In this document: positions 35,680 through 50,286 of the stretch, piece after piece | Layout: every line of letters begins with the position of its first letter | Position numbering within the stretch: the stretch's first letter is position 1 | Assembly (NCBI GenBank): GCA_964019695.1 | Contig: OZ026524.1 | Coordinates: forward strand, 31,865,664 to 31,929,663 | Reading direction: 5' to 3' | DNA: 64,000 nucleotides | DNA from: Loripinus fragilis | Taxonomy: Eukaryota > Mollusca > Bivalvia > Lucinida > Lucinidae | Notes under the pieces: generated by a model | Databases searched by the model: none | What the model was told of the DNA's origin: nothing | Seen by the model: the letters and a program-made list of their open reading frames with translations, nothing else | Position numbers and translations under genes: made by a program

Positions 35680-37733
35680 TCTATTAGTGTAGCTAGATTG
35701 TGTATCAATATAGCTACCCTGTCTATTAGTTTTCATAGACGGTCTGTTTGTGTAGCTAGACTGTCTACTAGTGTAGCTACATTGTCTATTGATGTTCCTA
35801 GACTGTCCGTTAGTGTTTAGATTGTCTATCAATGTAGCTACACTGTCTTTTAATTTTCTTATACTGTCTGTTAGAGTAGCTACACTGTCTATTAGTGTTC
35901 ATATACTGTCTGTTCGTGTAGCTAGACTGTCTATTAGTGTAGCTACACTGTCTTATAGTGTTCCTAGACTGTCTATTAGTGTAGCTAGATTGTCTATCAA
36001 TATAGCTACACTGTCTATTAGTTTTCCTATACTGTCTGTTAGTGTAGCTAAACTGTCTACTAGTGTAGCTACATTGTCTATTAGTGTTCCTAGACTGTCT
36101 ATTAGTGTGGCTAGACTGTCTATTAGTGTAGCTAGATTGTCTATCAATATAGCTGCACTGTCTATTAGTTTTCCTATACTGTCTGTTAGTGTAGCTAGAC
36201 TGTCTACTAGTGTAGCTACATTGTCTATTAGTGTTCCTAGACTGTCTATTAGTATAGCTAGACTGTCTATTAGAGTAGCTAGATTGTCTATCAATATAGC
36301 TACACTGTCTATTAGTTTTCCTATACTGTATGTTAGTGTAGCTAGACTGTCGACTAGTGTAGCTACATGGTCTATTGATGTTTCTAGACTATCGGATAGT
36401 GTAGCTAGATTGTCTATCAATGTAGCTACACTGTCTATTAGTTTTCTTATACTGTCTGTTAGAGTAGCTACACTGTCTATTTGTTATCATCGACGGTCTA
36501 TTAGTTAGCTACACTGTCTATTAGAGTTCATAGACTGTCTGTTAGTGTAGATTGACTGTCTATTAGTGTAGCTACACTGTCTAATAGTGTAGCTACACTG
36601 TCTTATAGTGTTCCTAGACTGTCTATTAGTGTAGCTAGACTGTCTATTAGTGTAGCTACACTGTCTAATAGTTTTCCTAGACTGTCTATTAGTGTAGCTA
36701 GACTGTCTATTAGAGTAGCTACACTGTCTAATAATGTTCTTAGACTGTCTATTAGTGTAGCTACACTGTCTAATAGTGTTCCTAGACTGTCTTTTAGCGT
36801 AACTAGATTGTTTATCAATGTAGCTACACTGTCTATTTGTTTTCATAGACGGTCTATTAGAGAAGCTACACTGTCTATAAGTGTTCATAGACTGTCTGTT
36901 AGTGTAGCTAGACTGTCTATTAATGTAGCTACACTGTCTTATAGTGTTCCTAGACTGTTTATTAGTGTAGCTAGATTGTCTATTAGTGTAGCTACACTGT
37001 CTTATAGTGATCCTAGACTGTCTATTAGTGTAGCTAGACTGTCTATTAGTGTAGCTACACTGTCTATTAGTGTTCATAGACTGTCTGTTAGTGTAGCTAG
37101 ACTGTCTATTAGTGTAGCTACACTGTCTTATAGTGTTCCTAGACTGTCTATTAGTGTAGCTAGATTGTCTATTAGTGTAGCTACACTGTCTAATAGTGTT
37201 CCTAGACTGTCTACTAGTGTAGCTAGACTGTCAATTAGAGTAGCTTTACCGTCTAATAGTGTCCCTAGACTGTCTATTAGTGTAGCTAGATTGTCTATAA
37301 ATATAGCTACACTGTCTATTAGTTTTTATAGACGGTCTGTTAGTGTAGCTAGACTGATTACTAGTGTAGCTACATTGTCTATTGATTTTCCTAGACTGTC
37401 CGTTAGTGAAGCTAGATTGTCTATCATTGTAGCTACACTGTCTATAAGTTTTCTTATACTGTCTGTTAGAGTAGCTACACTGTCTATTAGTGTTCATATA
37501 CTGTCTGTTAGTTTAGCTAGACTGTCTATCAGTGTAGCTACACTGTCTAATAGTGTTCCTAGACTGTCTATTAGTGTAGCTAGGTTGTCTATTAGTGTAG
37601 CTACACTGTCTAATAGTGTTCCTAGACTGTCTATTAGTGTAGCTACATTGTCTAATAGTGTTCCTAGACTGTCTACTAGTGTAGCTAGACTGTCTATTAC
37701 TGTAGCTACACTGTCTAATAGTGTTATAGACTG
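35680..37733 (+). repeat. 2054-bp higher-order block, copy 1
   Basis: Pairs with 37734-39787 at offset 2054. Both share the shortened unit CCGTTAGTGTTTAGATTG (near 35806 and 37860), a deletion that confirms common origin. Parts also match 33.2-34.9 kb at offset 2705. Confidence 0.83.
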
Positions 37734-39787
37734 TCTATTAGTGTAGCTAGATTGTGTATCAATATAGCTACACTGTCTATTAGTTTTCATAGACGGTCTG
37801 TTTGTGTAGCTAGACTGTCTACTAGTGTAGCTACATTGTCTATTGATGTTCCTAGACTGTCCGTTAGTGTTTAGATTGTCTATCAATGTAGCTACACTGT
37901 CTTTTAATTTTCTTATACTGTCTGTTAGAGTAGCTACACTGTCTATTAGTGTTCATATACTGTCTGTTCGTGTAGCTAGACTGTCTATTAGTGTAGCTAC
38001 ACTGTCTTATAGTGTTCCTAGACTGTCTATTAGTGTAGCTAGATTGTCTATCAATATAGCTACACTGTCTATTAGTTTTCCTATACTGTCTGTTAGTGTA
38101 GCTAAATTGTCTACTAGTGTAGCTACATTGTCTATTAGTGTTCCTAGACTGTCTATTAGTGTAGCTAGACTGTCTATTAGTGTAGCTAGATTGTCTATCA
38201 ATATAGCTGCACTGTCTATTAGTTTTCCTATACTGTCTGTTAGTGTAGCTAGACTGTCTACTAGTGTAGCTACATTGTCTATTAGTGTTCCTAGACTGTC
38301 TATTAGTATAGCTATACTGTCTATTAGAGTAGCTAGATTGTCTATCAATATAGCTACACTGTCTATTAGTTTTCCTATACTGTATGTTAGTGTAGCTAGA
38401 CTGTCGACTAGTGTAGCTACATGGTCTATTGATGTTCCTAGACTATCGGATAGTGTAGCTAGATTGTCTATCAATGTAGCTACACTGTCTATTAGTTTTC
38501 TTATACTGTCTGTTAGAGTAGCTACACTGTCTATTTGTTATCATCGACGGTCTATTAGTTAGCTACACTGTCTATTAGAGTTCATAGACTGTCTGTTAGT
38601 GTAGATTGACTGTCTATTAGTGTAGCTACACTGTCTAATAGTGTAGCTACACTGTCTTATAGTGTTCCTAGACTGTCTATTAGTGTAGCTAGACTGTCTA
38701 TTAGTGTAGCTACACTGTCTAATAGTTTTCCTAGACTGTCTATTAGTGTAGCTAGACTGTCTATTAGAGTAGCTACACTGTCTAATAATGTTCTTAGACT
38801 GTCTATTAGTGTAGCTACACTGTCTAATAGTGTTCCTAGACTGTCTGTTAGCGTAACTAGATTGTTTATCAATGTAGCTACACTGTCTATTTGTTTTCAT
38901 AGACGGTCTATTAGAGAAGCTACACTGTCTATAAGTGTTCATAGACTGTCTGTTAGTGTAGCTAGACTGTCTATTAATGTAGCTACACTGTCTTATAGTG
39001 TTCCTAGACTGTTTATTAGTGTAGCTAGATTGTCTATTAGTGTAGCTACACTGTCTTATAGTGATCCTAGACTGTCTATTAGTGTAGCTAGACTGTCTAT
39101 TAGTGTAGCTACACTGTCTATTAGTGTTCATAGACTGTCTGTTATTGTAGCTAGACTGTCTATTAGTGTAGCTACACTGTCTTATAGTGTTCCTAGACTG
39201 TCTATTAGTGTAGCTAGATTGTCTATTAGTGTAGCTACACTGTCTAATAGTGTTCCTAGACTGTCTACTAGTGTAGCTAGACTGTCAATTAGAGTAGCTT
39301 CACAGTCTAATAGTGTCCCTAGACTGTCTATTAGTGTAGCTAGATTGTCTATCAATATAGCTACACTGTCTATTAGTTTTTATAGACGGTCTGTTAGTGT
39401 AGCTAGACTGTCTACTAGTGTAGCTACATTGTCTATTGATGTTCCTAGACTGTCCGTTAGTGAAGCTAGATTGTATATAAATGTAGCTACACTGTCCATT
39501 AGTTTTCTTATACTGTCTGTTAGAGTAGCTACACTGTCTATTAGTGTTCATATACTATCTGTTAGTGTAGCTACACTATCTATCAGTGTACTACTAGTGT
39601 AGCTAGACTGTCTATTAGTGTAGCTACACTGTCTAATAGTGTTATAGACTGTCTATTAGTGTAGCTAGATTGTGTATCAATATAGCTACACTGTCTATTA
39701 GTTTTCATAGACGGTCTGTTTGTGTAGCTAGACTGTCTACTAGTGTAGCTACATTGTCAATTGATGTTTCTAGACTGTCCGTTAGTG
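37734..39787 (+). repeat. 2054-bp higher-order block, copy 2
   Basis: Pairs with 35680-37733. The distal part near 39.55-39.6 kb is rearranged: monomers are lost and the junction reads ATCAGTGTACTACTAGTG. That junction is itself copied at 42.54 kb. Confidence 0.8.
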
Positions 39788-42007
39788 TAGCTAGATTGTC
39801 TATCAATGTAGCTACACTGTCTTTTAATTTTCTTATACTGTCTGTTAGAGTAGCTACACTGTCTATTAGTGTTCATATACTGTCTGTTCGTGTAGCTAGA
39901 CTGTCTATTAGTGTAGCTACACTGTCTAATAGTGTTCCTAGACTGTCTATCAGTGTAGCTAGATTGTATATCAATATAGCTACACTGTCTATTAGTTTTC
40001 CTATACTGTCTGTTAGTGTAGCTAAACTGTCTACTAGTGTAGCTACATTGTCTATTAGTGTTCCTAGACTGTCTATTAGTGTAGCTAGACTGTCTATTAG
40101 TGTAGCTAGATTGTCTATCAATATAGCTGCACTGTCTATTAGTTTTCCTATACTGTCTGTTAGTGTAGCTACACTGTCTACTAGTGTAGCTACATTGTCT
40201 ATTAGTGTTCCTAGACTGTCTAATAGTATAGCTAGACTGTCTATTAGAGTAGCTAGATTGTCTATCAATATAGCTACACTGTCTATTAGTTTTCCTATAC
40301 TGTATGTTAGTGTAGCTAGACTGTCGACTAGTGTAGCTAGACTGTCTATTAGAGTAGCTTCACCGTCTAATAGTGTCCCTAGACTGTCTATTAGTTTAGC
40401 TAGATTGTCTATAAATATAGCTACACTGTCTATTAGTTTTTATAGACGGTCTGTTAGTGTAGCTAGACTGTCTACTAGTGTAGCTACATTGTCTATTGAT
40501 GTTCCCAGACTGTCCGTTAGTGAAGCTAGATTGTATATAAATGTAGCTACACTGTCCATTAGTTTTCTTATACTGTCTGTTAGAGTAGCTACACTGTCTA
40601 TTAGTGTTCATATACTGTCTGTTAGTGTAGCTAGACTGTCTATCAGTGTAGCTACACTGTCTAATAGTGTTCCTAGACTGTCTATTAGTGTAGCTAGGTT
40701 GTCGGTTAGTGTAGCTACACTGTCTAATAGTGTTCCTAGACTGTCTATTAGTGTAGCTACATTGTCTAATAGTGTTCCTAGACTGTCTACTAGTGTAGCT
40801 AGACTGTCTATTAGTGTAGCTACACTGTCTAATAGTGTTCCTAGACTGTCTATTTGTGTAGCTAGATTGTGTATCAATATAGGTACACTGTCTATTAGTT
40901 TTCATAGACGGTCTGTTAGTGTAGCTAGACTGTCTACTAGTGTAGCTACATTGTCTATTGATGTTCCTAGACTGTCCGTTAGTGTAGCTAGATTGTCTAT
41001 CAATGTAGCTACACTGTCTTTTAATTTTCTTATACTGTCTGTTAGAGTAGCTACACTGTCTATTAGTGTTCATATACAGTCTGTTTGTGTAGCTACACTG
41101 TCTAATAGTGTTCCTAGACTGTCTATTAGTGTAGCTAGATTGTCTATCAATATAGCTACACTGTCTTTTAGTTTTCCTATACTGTCTGTTAGTGTAGCTA
41201 GACTGTCTACTAGTGTAGCTACAAAGTCTATTAGTGTTCCTACACTGTCTATTAGTGTAGCTAGACTGTCTATTAGAGTAGCTATATTGTCTATCAATAT
41301 AGCTACACTGTCTATTAGTTTTCCTATACTGTATGTTAGTGTAGCTAGACTGTCTACTAGTGTAGCTATATGGTCTATTGATGTTCCTAGACTATCCGTT
41401 AGTGTACCTAGATTGTCTATCAATGAGGCTACACTGTCTATAGTTTTCTTATACTGTCTATTAGTGTAGCTACACTGTCTATTAGAGTTCATAGACTGTC
41501 TGTTAGTGTAGCTAGACTGTCTATTAGTGTTGCTACACTGTCTAATAGTGTTCCTAGACTGTCTATTAGTGTAACTTGACTGTCTACTAGTGTAGCTACA
41601 CTGTCTTATAGTGTTCCTAGACTGTCTATTAGTGTAGCTAGACTGTCTATTAGTGTAGCTGCACTGTCTAATAGTGTTCCTAGACTGTCTATTAGTGTAG
41701 CTAGACTGTCTATTAGAGTAGCTTCACTGTCTAATAGTGTTCCTAGACTGTCTATTAGTGTAGCTACACTGTCTAATAGTGTTCCTAGACTGTCTGTTAG
41801 CGTAACTAGATTGTTTATCAATGTAGCTACACTGTCTATTTGTTTTCATAGACGGTCTATTAGAGAAGCTACACTGTCTATAAGTGTTCATAGACTGTCT
41901 GTTAGTGTAGCTAGACTTTCTATTAATATAGCTACATTGTCTTATAGTGTTCCTAGACTGTCTATTAGTGTAGCTAGATTGTCTATTAGTGTAGCTACAC
42001 TGTCTTA
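39059..42007 (+). repeat. 2949-bp higher-order block, copy 1
   Basis: Nearly identical to 42008-44956 at offset 2949. By eye only a few substitutions separate them, for example CTAATAGTATAGC near 40213 versus CTATTAGTATAGC near 43162. Contains the duplicated junction GTACTACTAGTG (39.59 and 42.54 kb). Confidence 0.92.
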
Positions 42008-44956
42008 TAGTGATCCTAGACTGTCTATTAGTGTAGCTAGACTGTCTATTAGTGTAGCTACACTGTCTATTAGTGTTCATAGACTGTCTGTTATTGTAGC
42101 TAGACTGTCTATTAGTGTAGCTACACTGTCTTATAGTGTTCCTAGACTGTCTATTAGTGTAGCTAGATTGTCTATTAGTGTAGCTACACTGTCTAATAGT
42201 GTTCCTAGACTGTCTACTAGTGTAGCTAGACTGTCAATTAGAGTAGCTTCACAGTCTAATAGTGTCCCTAGACTGTCTATTAGTGTAGCTAGATTGTCTA
42301 TCAATATAGCTACACTGTCTATTAGTTTTTATAGACGGTCTGTTAGTGTAGCTAGACTGTCTACTAGTGTAGCTACATTGTCTATTGATGTTCCTAGACT
42401 GTCCGTTAGTGAAGCTAGATTGTATATAAATGTAGCTACACTGTCCATTAGTTTTCTTATACTGTCTGTTAGAGTAGCTACACTGTCTATTAGTGTTCAT
42501 ATACTATCTGTTAGTGTAGCTACACTATCTATCAGTGTACTACTAGTGTAGCTAGACTGTCTATTAGTGTAGCTACACTGTCTAATAGTGTTATAGACTG
42601 TCTATTAGTGTAGCTAGATTGTGTATCAATATAGCTACACTGTCTATTAGTTTTCATAGACGGTCTGTTTGTGTAGCTAGACTGTCTACTAGTGTAGCTA
42701 CATTGTCAATTGATGTTTCTAGACTGTCCGTTAGTGTAGCTAGATTGTCTATCAATGTAGCTACACTGTCTTTTAATTTTCTTATACTGTCTGTTAGAGT
42801 AGCTACACTGTCTATTAGTGTTCATATACTGTCTGTTCGTGTAGCTAGACTGTCTATTAGTGTAGCTACACTGTCTAATAGTGTTCCTAGACTGTCTATC
42901 AGTGTAGCTAGATTGTATATCAATATAGCTACACTGTCTATTAGTTTTCCTATACTGTCTGTTAGTGTAGCTAAACTGTCTACTAGTGTAGCTACATTGT
43001 CTATTAGTGTTCCTAGACTGTCTATTAGTGTAGCTAGACTGTCTATTAGTGTAGCTAGATTGTCTATCAATATAGCTGCACTGTCTATTAGTTTTCCTAT
43101 ACTGTCTGTTAGTGTAGCTACACTGTCTACTAGTGTAGCTACATTGTCTATTAGTGTTCCTAGACTGTCTATTAGTATAGCTAGACTGTCTATTAGAGTA
43201 GCTAGATTGTCTATCAATATAGCTACACTGTCTATTAGTTTTCCTATACTGTATGTTAGTGTAGCTAGACTGTCGACTAGTGTAGCTAGACTGTCTATTA
43301 GAGTAGCTTCACCGTCTAATAGTGTCCCTAGACTGTCTATTAGTTTAGCTAGATTGTCTATAAATATAGCTACACTGTCTATTAGTTTTTATAGACGGTC
43401 TGTTAGTGTAGCTAGACTGTCTACTAGTGTAGCTACATTGTCTATTGATGTTCCCAGACTGTCCGTTAGTGAAGCTAGATTGTATATAAATGTAGCTACA
43501 CTGTCCATTAGTTTTCTTATACTGTCTGTTAGAGTAGCTACACTGTCTATTAGTGTTCATATACTGTCTGTTAGTGTAGCTAGACTGTCTATCAGTGTAG
43601 CTACACTGTCTAATAGTGTTCCTAGACTGTCTATTAGTGTAGCTAGGTTGTCGGTTAGTGTAGCTACACTGTCTAATAGTGTTCCTAGACTGTCTATTAG
43701 TGTAGCTACATTGTCTAATAGTGTTCCTAGACTGTCTACTAGTGTAGCTAGACTGTCTATTAGTGTAGCTACACTGTCTAATAGTGTTCCTAGACTGTCT
43801 ATTTGTGTAGCTAGATTGTGTATCAATATAGGTACACTGTCTATTAGTTTTCATAGACGGTCTGTTAGTGTAGCTAGACTGTCTACTAGTGTAGCTACAT
43901 TGTCTATTGATGTTCCTAGACTGTCCGTTAGTGTAGCTAGATTGTCTATCAATGTAGCTACACTGTCTTTTAATTTTCTTATACTGTCTGTTAGAGTAGC
44001 TACACTGTCTATTAGTGTTCATATACAGTCTGTTTGTGTAGCTACACTGTCTAATAGTGTTCCTAGACTGTCTATTAGTGTAGCTAGATTGTCTATCAAT
44101 ATAGCTACACTGTCTTTTAGTTTTCCTATACTGTCTGTTAGTGTAGCTAGACTGTCTACTAGTGTAGCTACAAAGTCTATTAGTGTTCCTACACTGTCTA
44201 TTAGTGTAGCTAGACTGTCTATTAGAGTAGCTATATTGTCTATCAATATAGCTACACTGTCTATTAGTTTTCCTATACTGTATGTTAGTGTAGCTAGACT
44301 GTCTACTAGTGTAGCTATATGGTCTATTGATGTTCCTAGACTATCCGTTAGTGTACCTAGATTGTCTATCAATGAGGCTACACTGTCTATAGTTTTCTTA
44401 TACTGTCTATTAGTGTAGCTACACTGTCTATTAGAGTTCATAGACTGTCTGTTAGTGTAGCTAGACTGTCTATTAGTGTTGCTACACTGTCTAATAGTGT
44501 TCCTAGACTGTCTATTAGTGTAACTTGACTGTCTACTAGTGTAGCTACACTGTCTTATAGTGTTCCTAGACTGTCTATTAGTGTAGCTAGACTGTCTATT
44601 AGTGTAGCTGCACTGTCTAATAGTGTTCCTAGACTGTCTATTAGTGTAGCTAGACTGTCTATTAGAGTAGCTTCACTGTCTAATAGTGTTCCTAGACTGT
44701 CTATTAGTGTAGCTACACTGTCTAATAGTGTTCCTAGACTGTCTGTTAGCGTAACTAGATTGTTTATCAATGTAGCTACACTGTCTATTTGTTTTCATAG
44801 ACGGTCTATTAGAGAAGCTACACTGTCTATAAGTGTTCATAGACTGTCTGTTAGTGTAGCTAGACTTTCTATTAATATAGCTACATTGTCTTATAGTGTT
44901 CCTAGACTGTCTATTAGTGTAGCTAGATTGTCTATTAGTGTAGCTACACTGTCTTA
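42008..44956 (+). repeat. 2949-bp higher-order block, copy 2
   Basis: Second copy of 39059-42007; together the most homogeneous pair in the window. Its end overlaps the start of the following 1385-bp pair. Confidence 0.92.
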
Positions 44957-45699
44957 TAGTGTTCCTAGACTGTCTATTAGTGTAGCTAGACTGTCAATTA
45001 GTGTAGCTACACTGTCTATTAGTGTTCATAGACTGTCTGTTAGTGTAGCTTGACTGTCTATTAGTGTAGCTACACCGTCTAATAGTGTCCCTAGACTGTC
45101 TATTAGTATAGCTAGATTGTCTATCAATATAGCTACACTGTCTATTAGTTTTTATAGACGGTCTGTTAGTGTAGCTAGACTGTCTACTAGTGTAGCTACA
45201 TTGTCTATTGATGTTCCTAGACTGTCCGTTAGTGAAGCTAGATTGTCTATCAATGTAGCTATACTGTCTATAAGTTTTCTTATACTGTCTGTTAGAGTAG
45301 CTACACTGTCTATTAGCGTTCATATACTGTCTGTTAGTGTAGCTTGACTGTCTATCAGTGTAGCTACACTGTCTAATAGTGTTCCTAGACTGTCTATTAG
45401 TGTAGCTAGGTTGTCTATTAGTGTAGCTACACTGTCTAATAGTGTTCCTAGACTGTCTATTAGTGTAGCTACATTGTCTAAAAGTGTTCCTAGACTGTCT
45501 ACTAGTGTAGCTAGACTGTCTATTAGTGTAGCTACATTGTCTAATAGTGTTCCTAGACTGTCTACTAGTGTAGCAAGACTGTCTATTAGTGAAGCTACAT
45601 TGTCTAATAGTGTTCCTAGACTGTCTATTAGTGTAGCTAGATTGTGTATCAATATAGCTACACTGTCTATTGATGTTCCTAGACTGTCCGTTAGTGTAG
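44315..45699 (+). repeat. 1385-bp higher-order block, copy 1
   Basis: Pairs with 45700-47084 at offset 1385, from GCTATATGGTC at both starts. 1385 is one short of 66 monomers, due to the 1-bp-short unit CTGTCTATAGTTTTC near 44387 and 45772. Confidence 0.85.
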
Positions 45700-47084
45700 C
45701 TATATGGTCTATTGATGTTCCTAGACTATCCGTTAGTGTACCTAGATTGTCTATCAATGAGGCTACACTGTCTATAGTTTTCTTATACTGTCTATTAGTG
45801 TAGCTACACTGTCTATTAGAGTTCATAGACTGTCTGTTAGTGTAGCTAGACTGTCTATTAGTGTTGCTACACTGTCTAATAGTGTTCCTAGACTGTCTAT
45901 TAGTGTAACTTGACTGTCTACTAGTGTAGCTACACTGTCTTATAGTGTTCCTAGACTGTCTATTAGTGTAGCTAGACTGTCTATTAGTGTAGCTGCACTG
46001 TCTAATAGTGTTCCTAGACTGTCTATTAGTGTAGCTAGACTGTCTATTAGAGTAGCTTCACTGTCTAATAGTGTTCCTAGACTGTCTATTAGTGTAGCTA
46101 CACTGTCTAATAGTGTTCCTAGACTGTCTGTTAGCGTAACTAGATTGTTTATCAATGTAGCTACACTGTCTATTTGTTTTCATAGACGGTCTATTAGAGA
46201 AGCTACACTGTCTATAAGTGTTCATAGACTGTCTGTTAGTGTAGCTAGACTTTCTATTAATATAGCTACACTGTCTTATAGTGTTCCAAGACTGTCTATT
46301 AGTGTAGCTAGATTGTCTATTAGTGTAGCTACACTGTCTTTTAGTGTTCCTAGACTGTCTATTAGTGTAGCTAGACTGTCAATTAGTGTAGCTACACTGT
46401 CTATTAGTGTTCCTAGACTGTCTGTTAGTGTAGCTTGACTGTCTATTAGTGTAGCTACACCGTCTAATAGTGTCCCTAGACTGTCTATTAGTGTAGCTAG
46501 ATTGTCTATCAATATAGCTACACTGTCTATTAGTTTTTATAGACGGTCTGTTAGTGTAGCTAGACTGTCTACTAGTGTAGCTACATTGTCTATTGATGTT
46601 CCTAGACTGTCCGTTAGTGAAGCTAGATTGTCTATCAATGTAGCTATACTGTCTATAAGTTTTCTTATACTGTCTGTTAGAGTAGCTACACTGTCTATTA
46701 GTGTTCATATACTGTCTGTTAGTGTAGCTTGACTGTCTATCAGTGTAGCTACACTGTCTAATAGTGTTCCTAGACTGTCTATTAGTGTAGCTAGGTTGTC
46801 TATTAGTGTAGCTACACTGTCTAATAGTGTTCCTAGACTGTCTATTAGTGTAGCTACATTGTCTAATAGTGTTCCTAGACTGTCTACTAGTGTAGCTAGA
46901 CTGTCTATTAGTGTAGCTACATTGTCTAATAGTGTTCCTAGACTGTCTACTAGTGTAGCAAGACTGTCTATTAGTGAAGCTACATTGTCTAATAGTGTTC
47001 CTAGACTGTCTATTAGTGTAGCTAGATTGTGTATCAATATAGCTACACTGTCTATTGATGTTCCTAGACTGTCTGTTAGTGTAG
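45700..47084 (+). repeat. 1385-bp higher-order block, copy 2
   Basis: Second copy of 44315-45699. Minor unit changes include TTTAGTGTTCC near 46340 in place of TATAGTGTTCC. Confidence 0.85.
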
Positions 47085-50000
47085 CTAGATTGTCTATCAA
47101 TGTAGCTACACTGTCTTTAAATTTTCTTATACTGTCTGTTAGAGTAGCTACACTGTCTATTAGTGTTCATATACTGTCTGTTTGTGTAGCTAGATTGTCT
47201 ATTAGTGTAGCTACACTGTTTAATAGTGTTCCTAGACTGTCCGTTAGTGTAGCTAGATTGTCTATCAATTAACTAAACTGTCTTTTAGTTTTCCTATACT
47301 GTCTGTTAGTGTAGCTAGACTGTCTACTAGTGTAGCTACACTGTCTGTTAGTGTTCCTAGACTGTCTATTAGTGTAGCTTGACTGTCTATTAGAGTAGAT
47401 AGATTGTCTATCAATATAGCTACACTGTCTATTAGTTTTCCTATACTGTATGTTAGTGTAGCTAGACTGTCTAATAGTGTAGCTACATGGTCTATTGATG
47501 TTCCTAGACTATCCGTAAGTGTAGCTAGATTGTCTATCAATGTAGCTACACTGTCTATTAGTTTTCTTATACTGTCTGTTAGAGTAGCTACACTGTCTAT
47601 TTGTTTTCATCGACGGTCTATTAGTTAGCTACACTGTCTATTAGAGTTCATAGACTGTCTGTTAGTGTAGCTAGACTGTCTATTAGTGTAGCTACACTGT
47701 CTAATAGTTTTCCTAGTCTGTCTATTAGTGTAGCTAGACTGTCTACTAGTGTAGCTACACTGTCTTATAGTGTTCCTAGACTGTCTATTAGTGTAGCTAG
47801 ATTGTCTATTAGTGTAGCTTCACTGTCTTATAGTGTTCCTAGACTGTCTATTAGTGTAGCTAGACTGTCTATTAGTGTAGCTACATTGTCTTTTAGTGTT
47901 CATAGACTGTCTGTTAGTGTAGCTAGACTGTCTATTAGTGTAGCATTACTGTCTTATAGTGTTCATAGACTGTCTATTAGTGTAGCTTGATTGTCTATTA
48001 GTGTAGCTACACTATCTAATAGTGTTCCTAGACTGTCTACTAGTGTAGCTAGACTGTCTATTAGAGTAGCTACACTGTCTTATAGTGTTCCTAGACTGTC
48101 TTTTAGTGTAGCTAGATTGTCTATCAATATAGCTACACTGTCTATTAGTTTTCATAGACGGTCTGTTAGTGTAGCTAGACTGTCTACTAGTGTAGCTATA
48201 TTGTCTATTGATGTTCCAAGACTGTCCGTTAGTGAAGCTAGATTGTCTATCAATGTAGCTACACTGTCTCTTAGTTTTTTATTACTGTCTGTTAGTGTAG
48301 CTACACTGTCTATTAGTGTTCATATACTGTCTGTTAGTGTAGCTAAACAGTCTATCAGTGTAGCTACACTGTCTAATAGTATTCCTAGACTGTCTATTAG
48401 TGTAGCTAGACTGTCTATTAGTGTAGCTACACTGTCTAATAGTGTTCCTAGACTGTCTATTAGTGTAGCTAGACTGTCTATTAGTGTAGCTACACTGTCT
48501 ATTAGTGTAGCTAGACTGTCTATTAGTGTAGCTAGACTGTCTATTAGAGTAGCTAGATTGTCTATCAATATAGCTACACTGTCTATTAGTTTTCCTATAC
48601 TGTCTGTTAGTGTAGCTAGACTGTCTACTAGTGTAGCTACATTGTCTATTAGTGTTCCTAGACTGTCTTTTAGTATAGCTAGACTGTCTATTAGAGTAGC
48701 TAGATTGTCTATCAATATAGCTACACTGTCTATTAGTTTTCCTATACTGTCTGTTAGTGTAGCTAGACTGTCTACTAGTGTAGCTACATTGTCTATTAGT
48801 GTTCCTAGACTGTCTATTAGTATAGCTAGACTGTCTATTAGAGTAGCTAGATTGTCTATCAATATAGCTACACTGTCTATTAGTTTTCCTATACTGTATG
48901 TTAGTGTAGCTAGACTGTCTACTAGTGTAGCTTCATGGTCTATTGATGTTCCTAGACTATCCGTTAGTGTAGCTAGATTGTCTATCAATGTAGCTACACT
49001 GTCTATTAGTTTTCTCATACTGTCTGTTAGAGTAGATACACTGTTTATTTGTTTTCATCGACGGTCAATTAGTTAGCTACACTGTCTATTAGAGTTCATA
49101 GACTGTCTGTTAGTGTAGCTAGACTGTCTATTATTGTAGCTACACTGTCTAATAGTGTTCCTAGACTGTCTATTAGTGTAGCTAGACTGTCTACTAGTGT
49201 AGCTACACTCTCTTGTAGTGTTCCTAGACTGTCTATTAGTGTAGCTAGACTGTCTATTAGTGTAGCTGCACTGTCTAATAGTTTTACTAGACTGTCTATA
49301 AGTGTAGCTAGATTGTCTATTAGTGTAGCTACACTGTCTAATAGTGTTCCTAGACTGTCTATTAGTGTAGCTAGACTGTCTATTAGTGTAGCTACACTGT
49401 CTAATAGTGTTCCTAGACTGTCTACTAGTGTAGATAGACTGTCCATTAGTGTAGCTACACTGTCTAATAGTGTAGCTTGACTGTCTACTAGTGAAGCTAC
49501 ATTGTCTATTAGTGTTCCTAGACTGTCTTTTAGAATAGCAAGACTGTCTATTAGAGTAGCTAGATTGTCTATCAATATAGCTACACTGTCTAATAGTTTT
49601 CCTATACTGTCTGTTAGTGTAGCTAGACTGTCTACTAGTGTAGCTACATTGTCTATTAGTGTTCCTAGACTGTCTATTAGTATAGCTAGACTGTCTATTA
49701 GAGTAGCTAGATTGTCTATCAATATAGCTACACTGTCTATTAGTTTTCCTATACTGTATGTTAGTGTAGCTAGACTGTCTACTAGTGTAGCTACATGGTC
49801 TATTGATGTTCCTGGACTGTCCGTTAGTGTAGCTAGATTGTCTATCAATGTAGCTACACTGTCTTTTAATTTTTCCATACTGTCTGTTAGAGTAGCTACA
49901 CTGTCAATTAGTGTTCATATACTGTCTGTTCGTGTAGCTAGACTGTCTATTCGTGTAGCTACACTGTCTAATAGTGTAGCTAGACTGTCTACTAGTGTAG

Positions 50001-50286
50001 CTACATTGTCTATTAGTGTTCCTAGACTGTCTATTAGTATAGCTAGACCGTCTATTAGAGTTGCTAGATTGTCTATCAATATAGCTACACTGTCTATTAG
50101 TTTTCCTATACTGTATGTTAGTGTAGCTAGACTGTCTACTAGTGTAGCTACATTGTCTATTGATGTTCCTAGACTGTCCGTTAGTGTAGCTAGATTGTCT
50201 ATCAATGTAGCTTCACTGTCTATTAGTTTTCTTATACTGTCTGTTAGAGTAGCTACACTGTCTATTTGTTTTCATCGACGGTCTAT

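Noticed and set aside
48320..49018. Minus-strand LATLIDS repeats that look like a coiled-coil or fibre protein
   Set aside because: Same satellite in another frame; the apparent heptad is the 7-codon monomer, not selected protein sequence.
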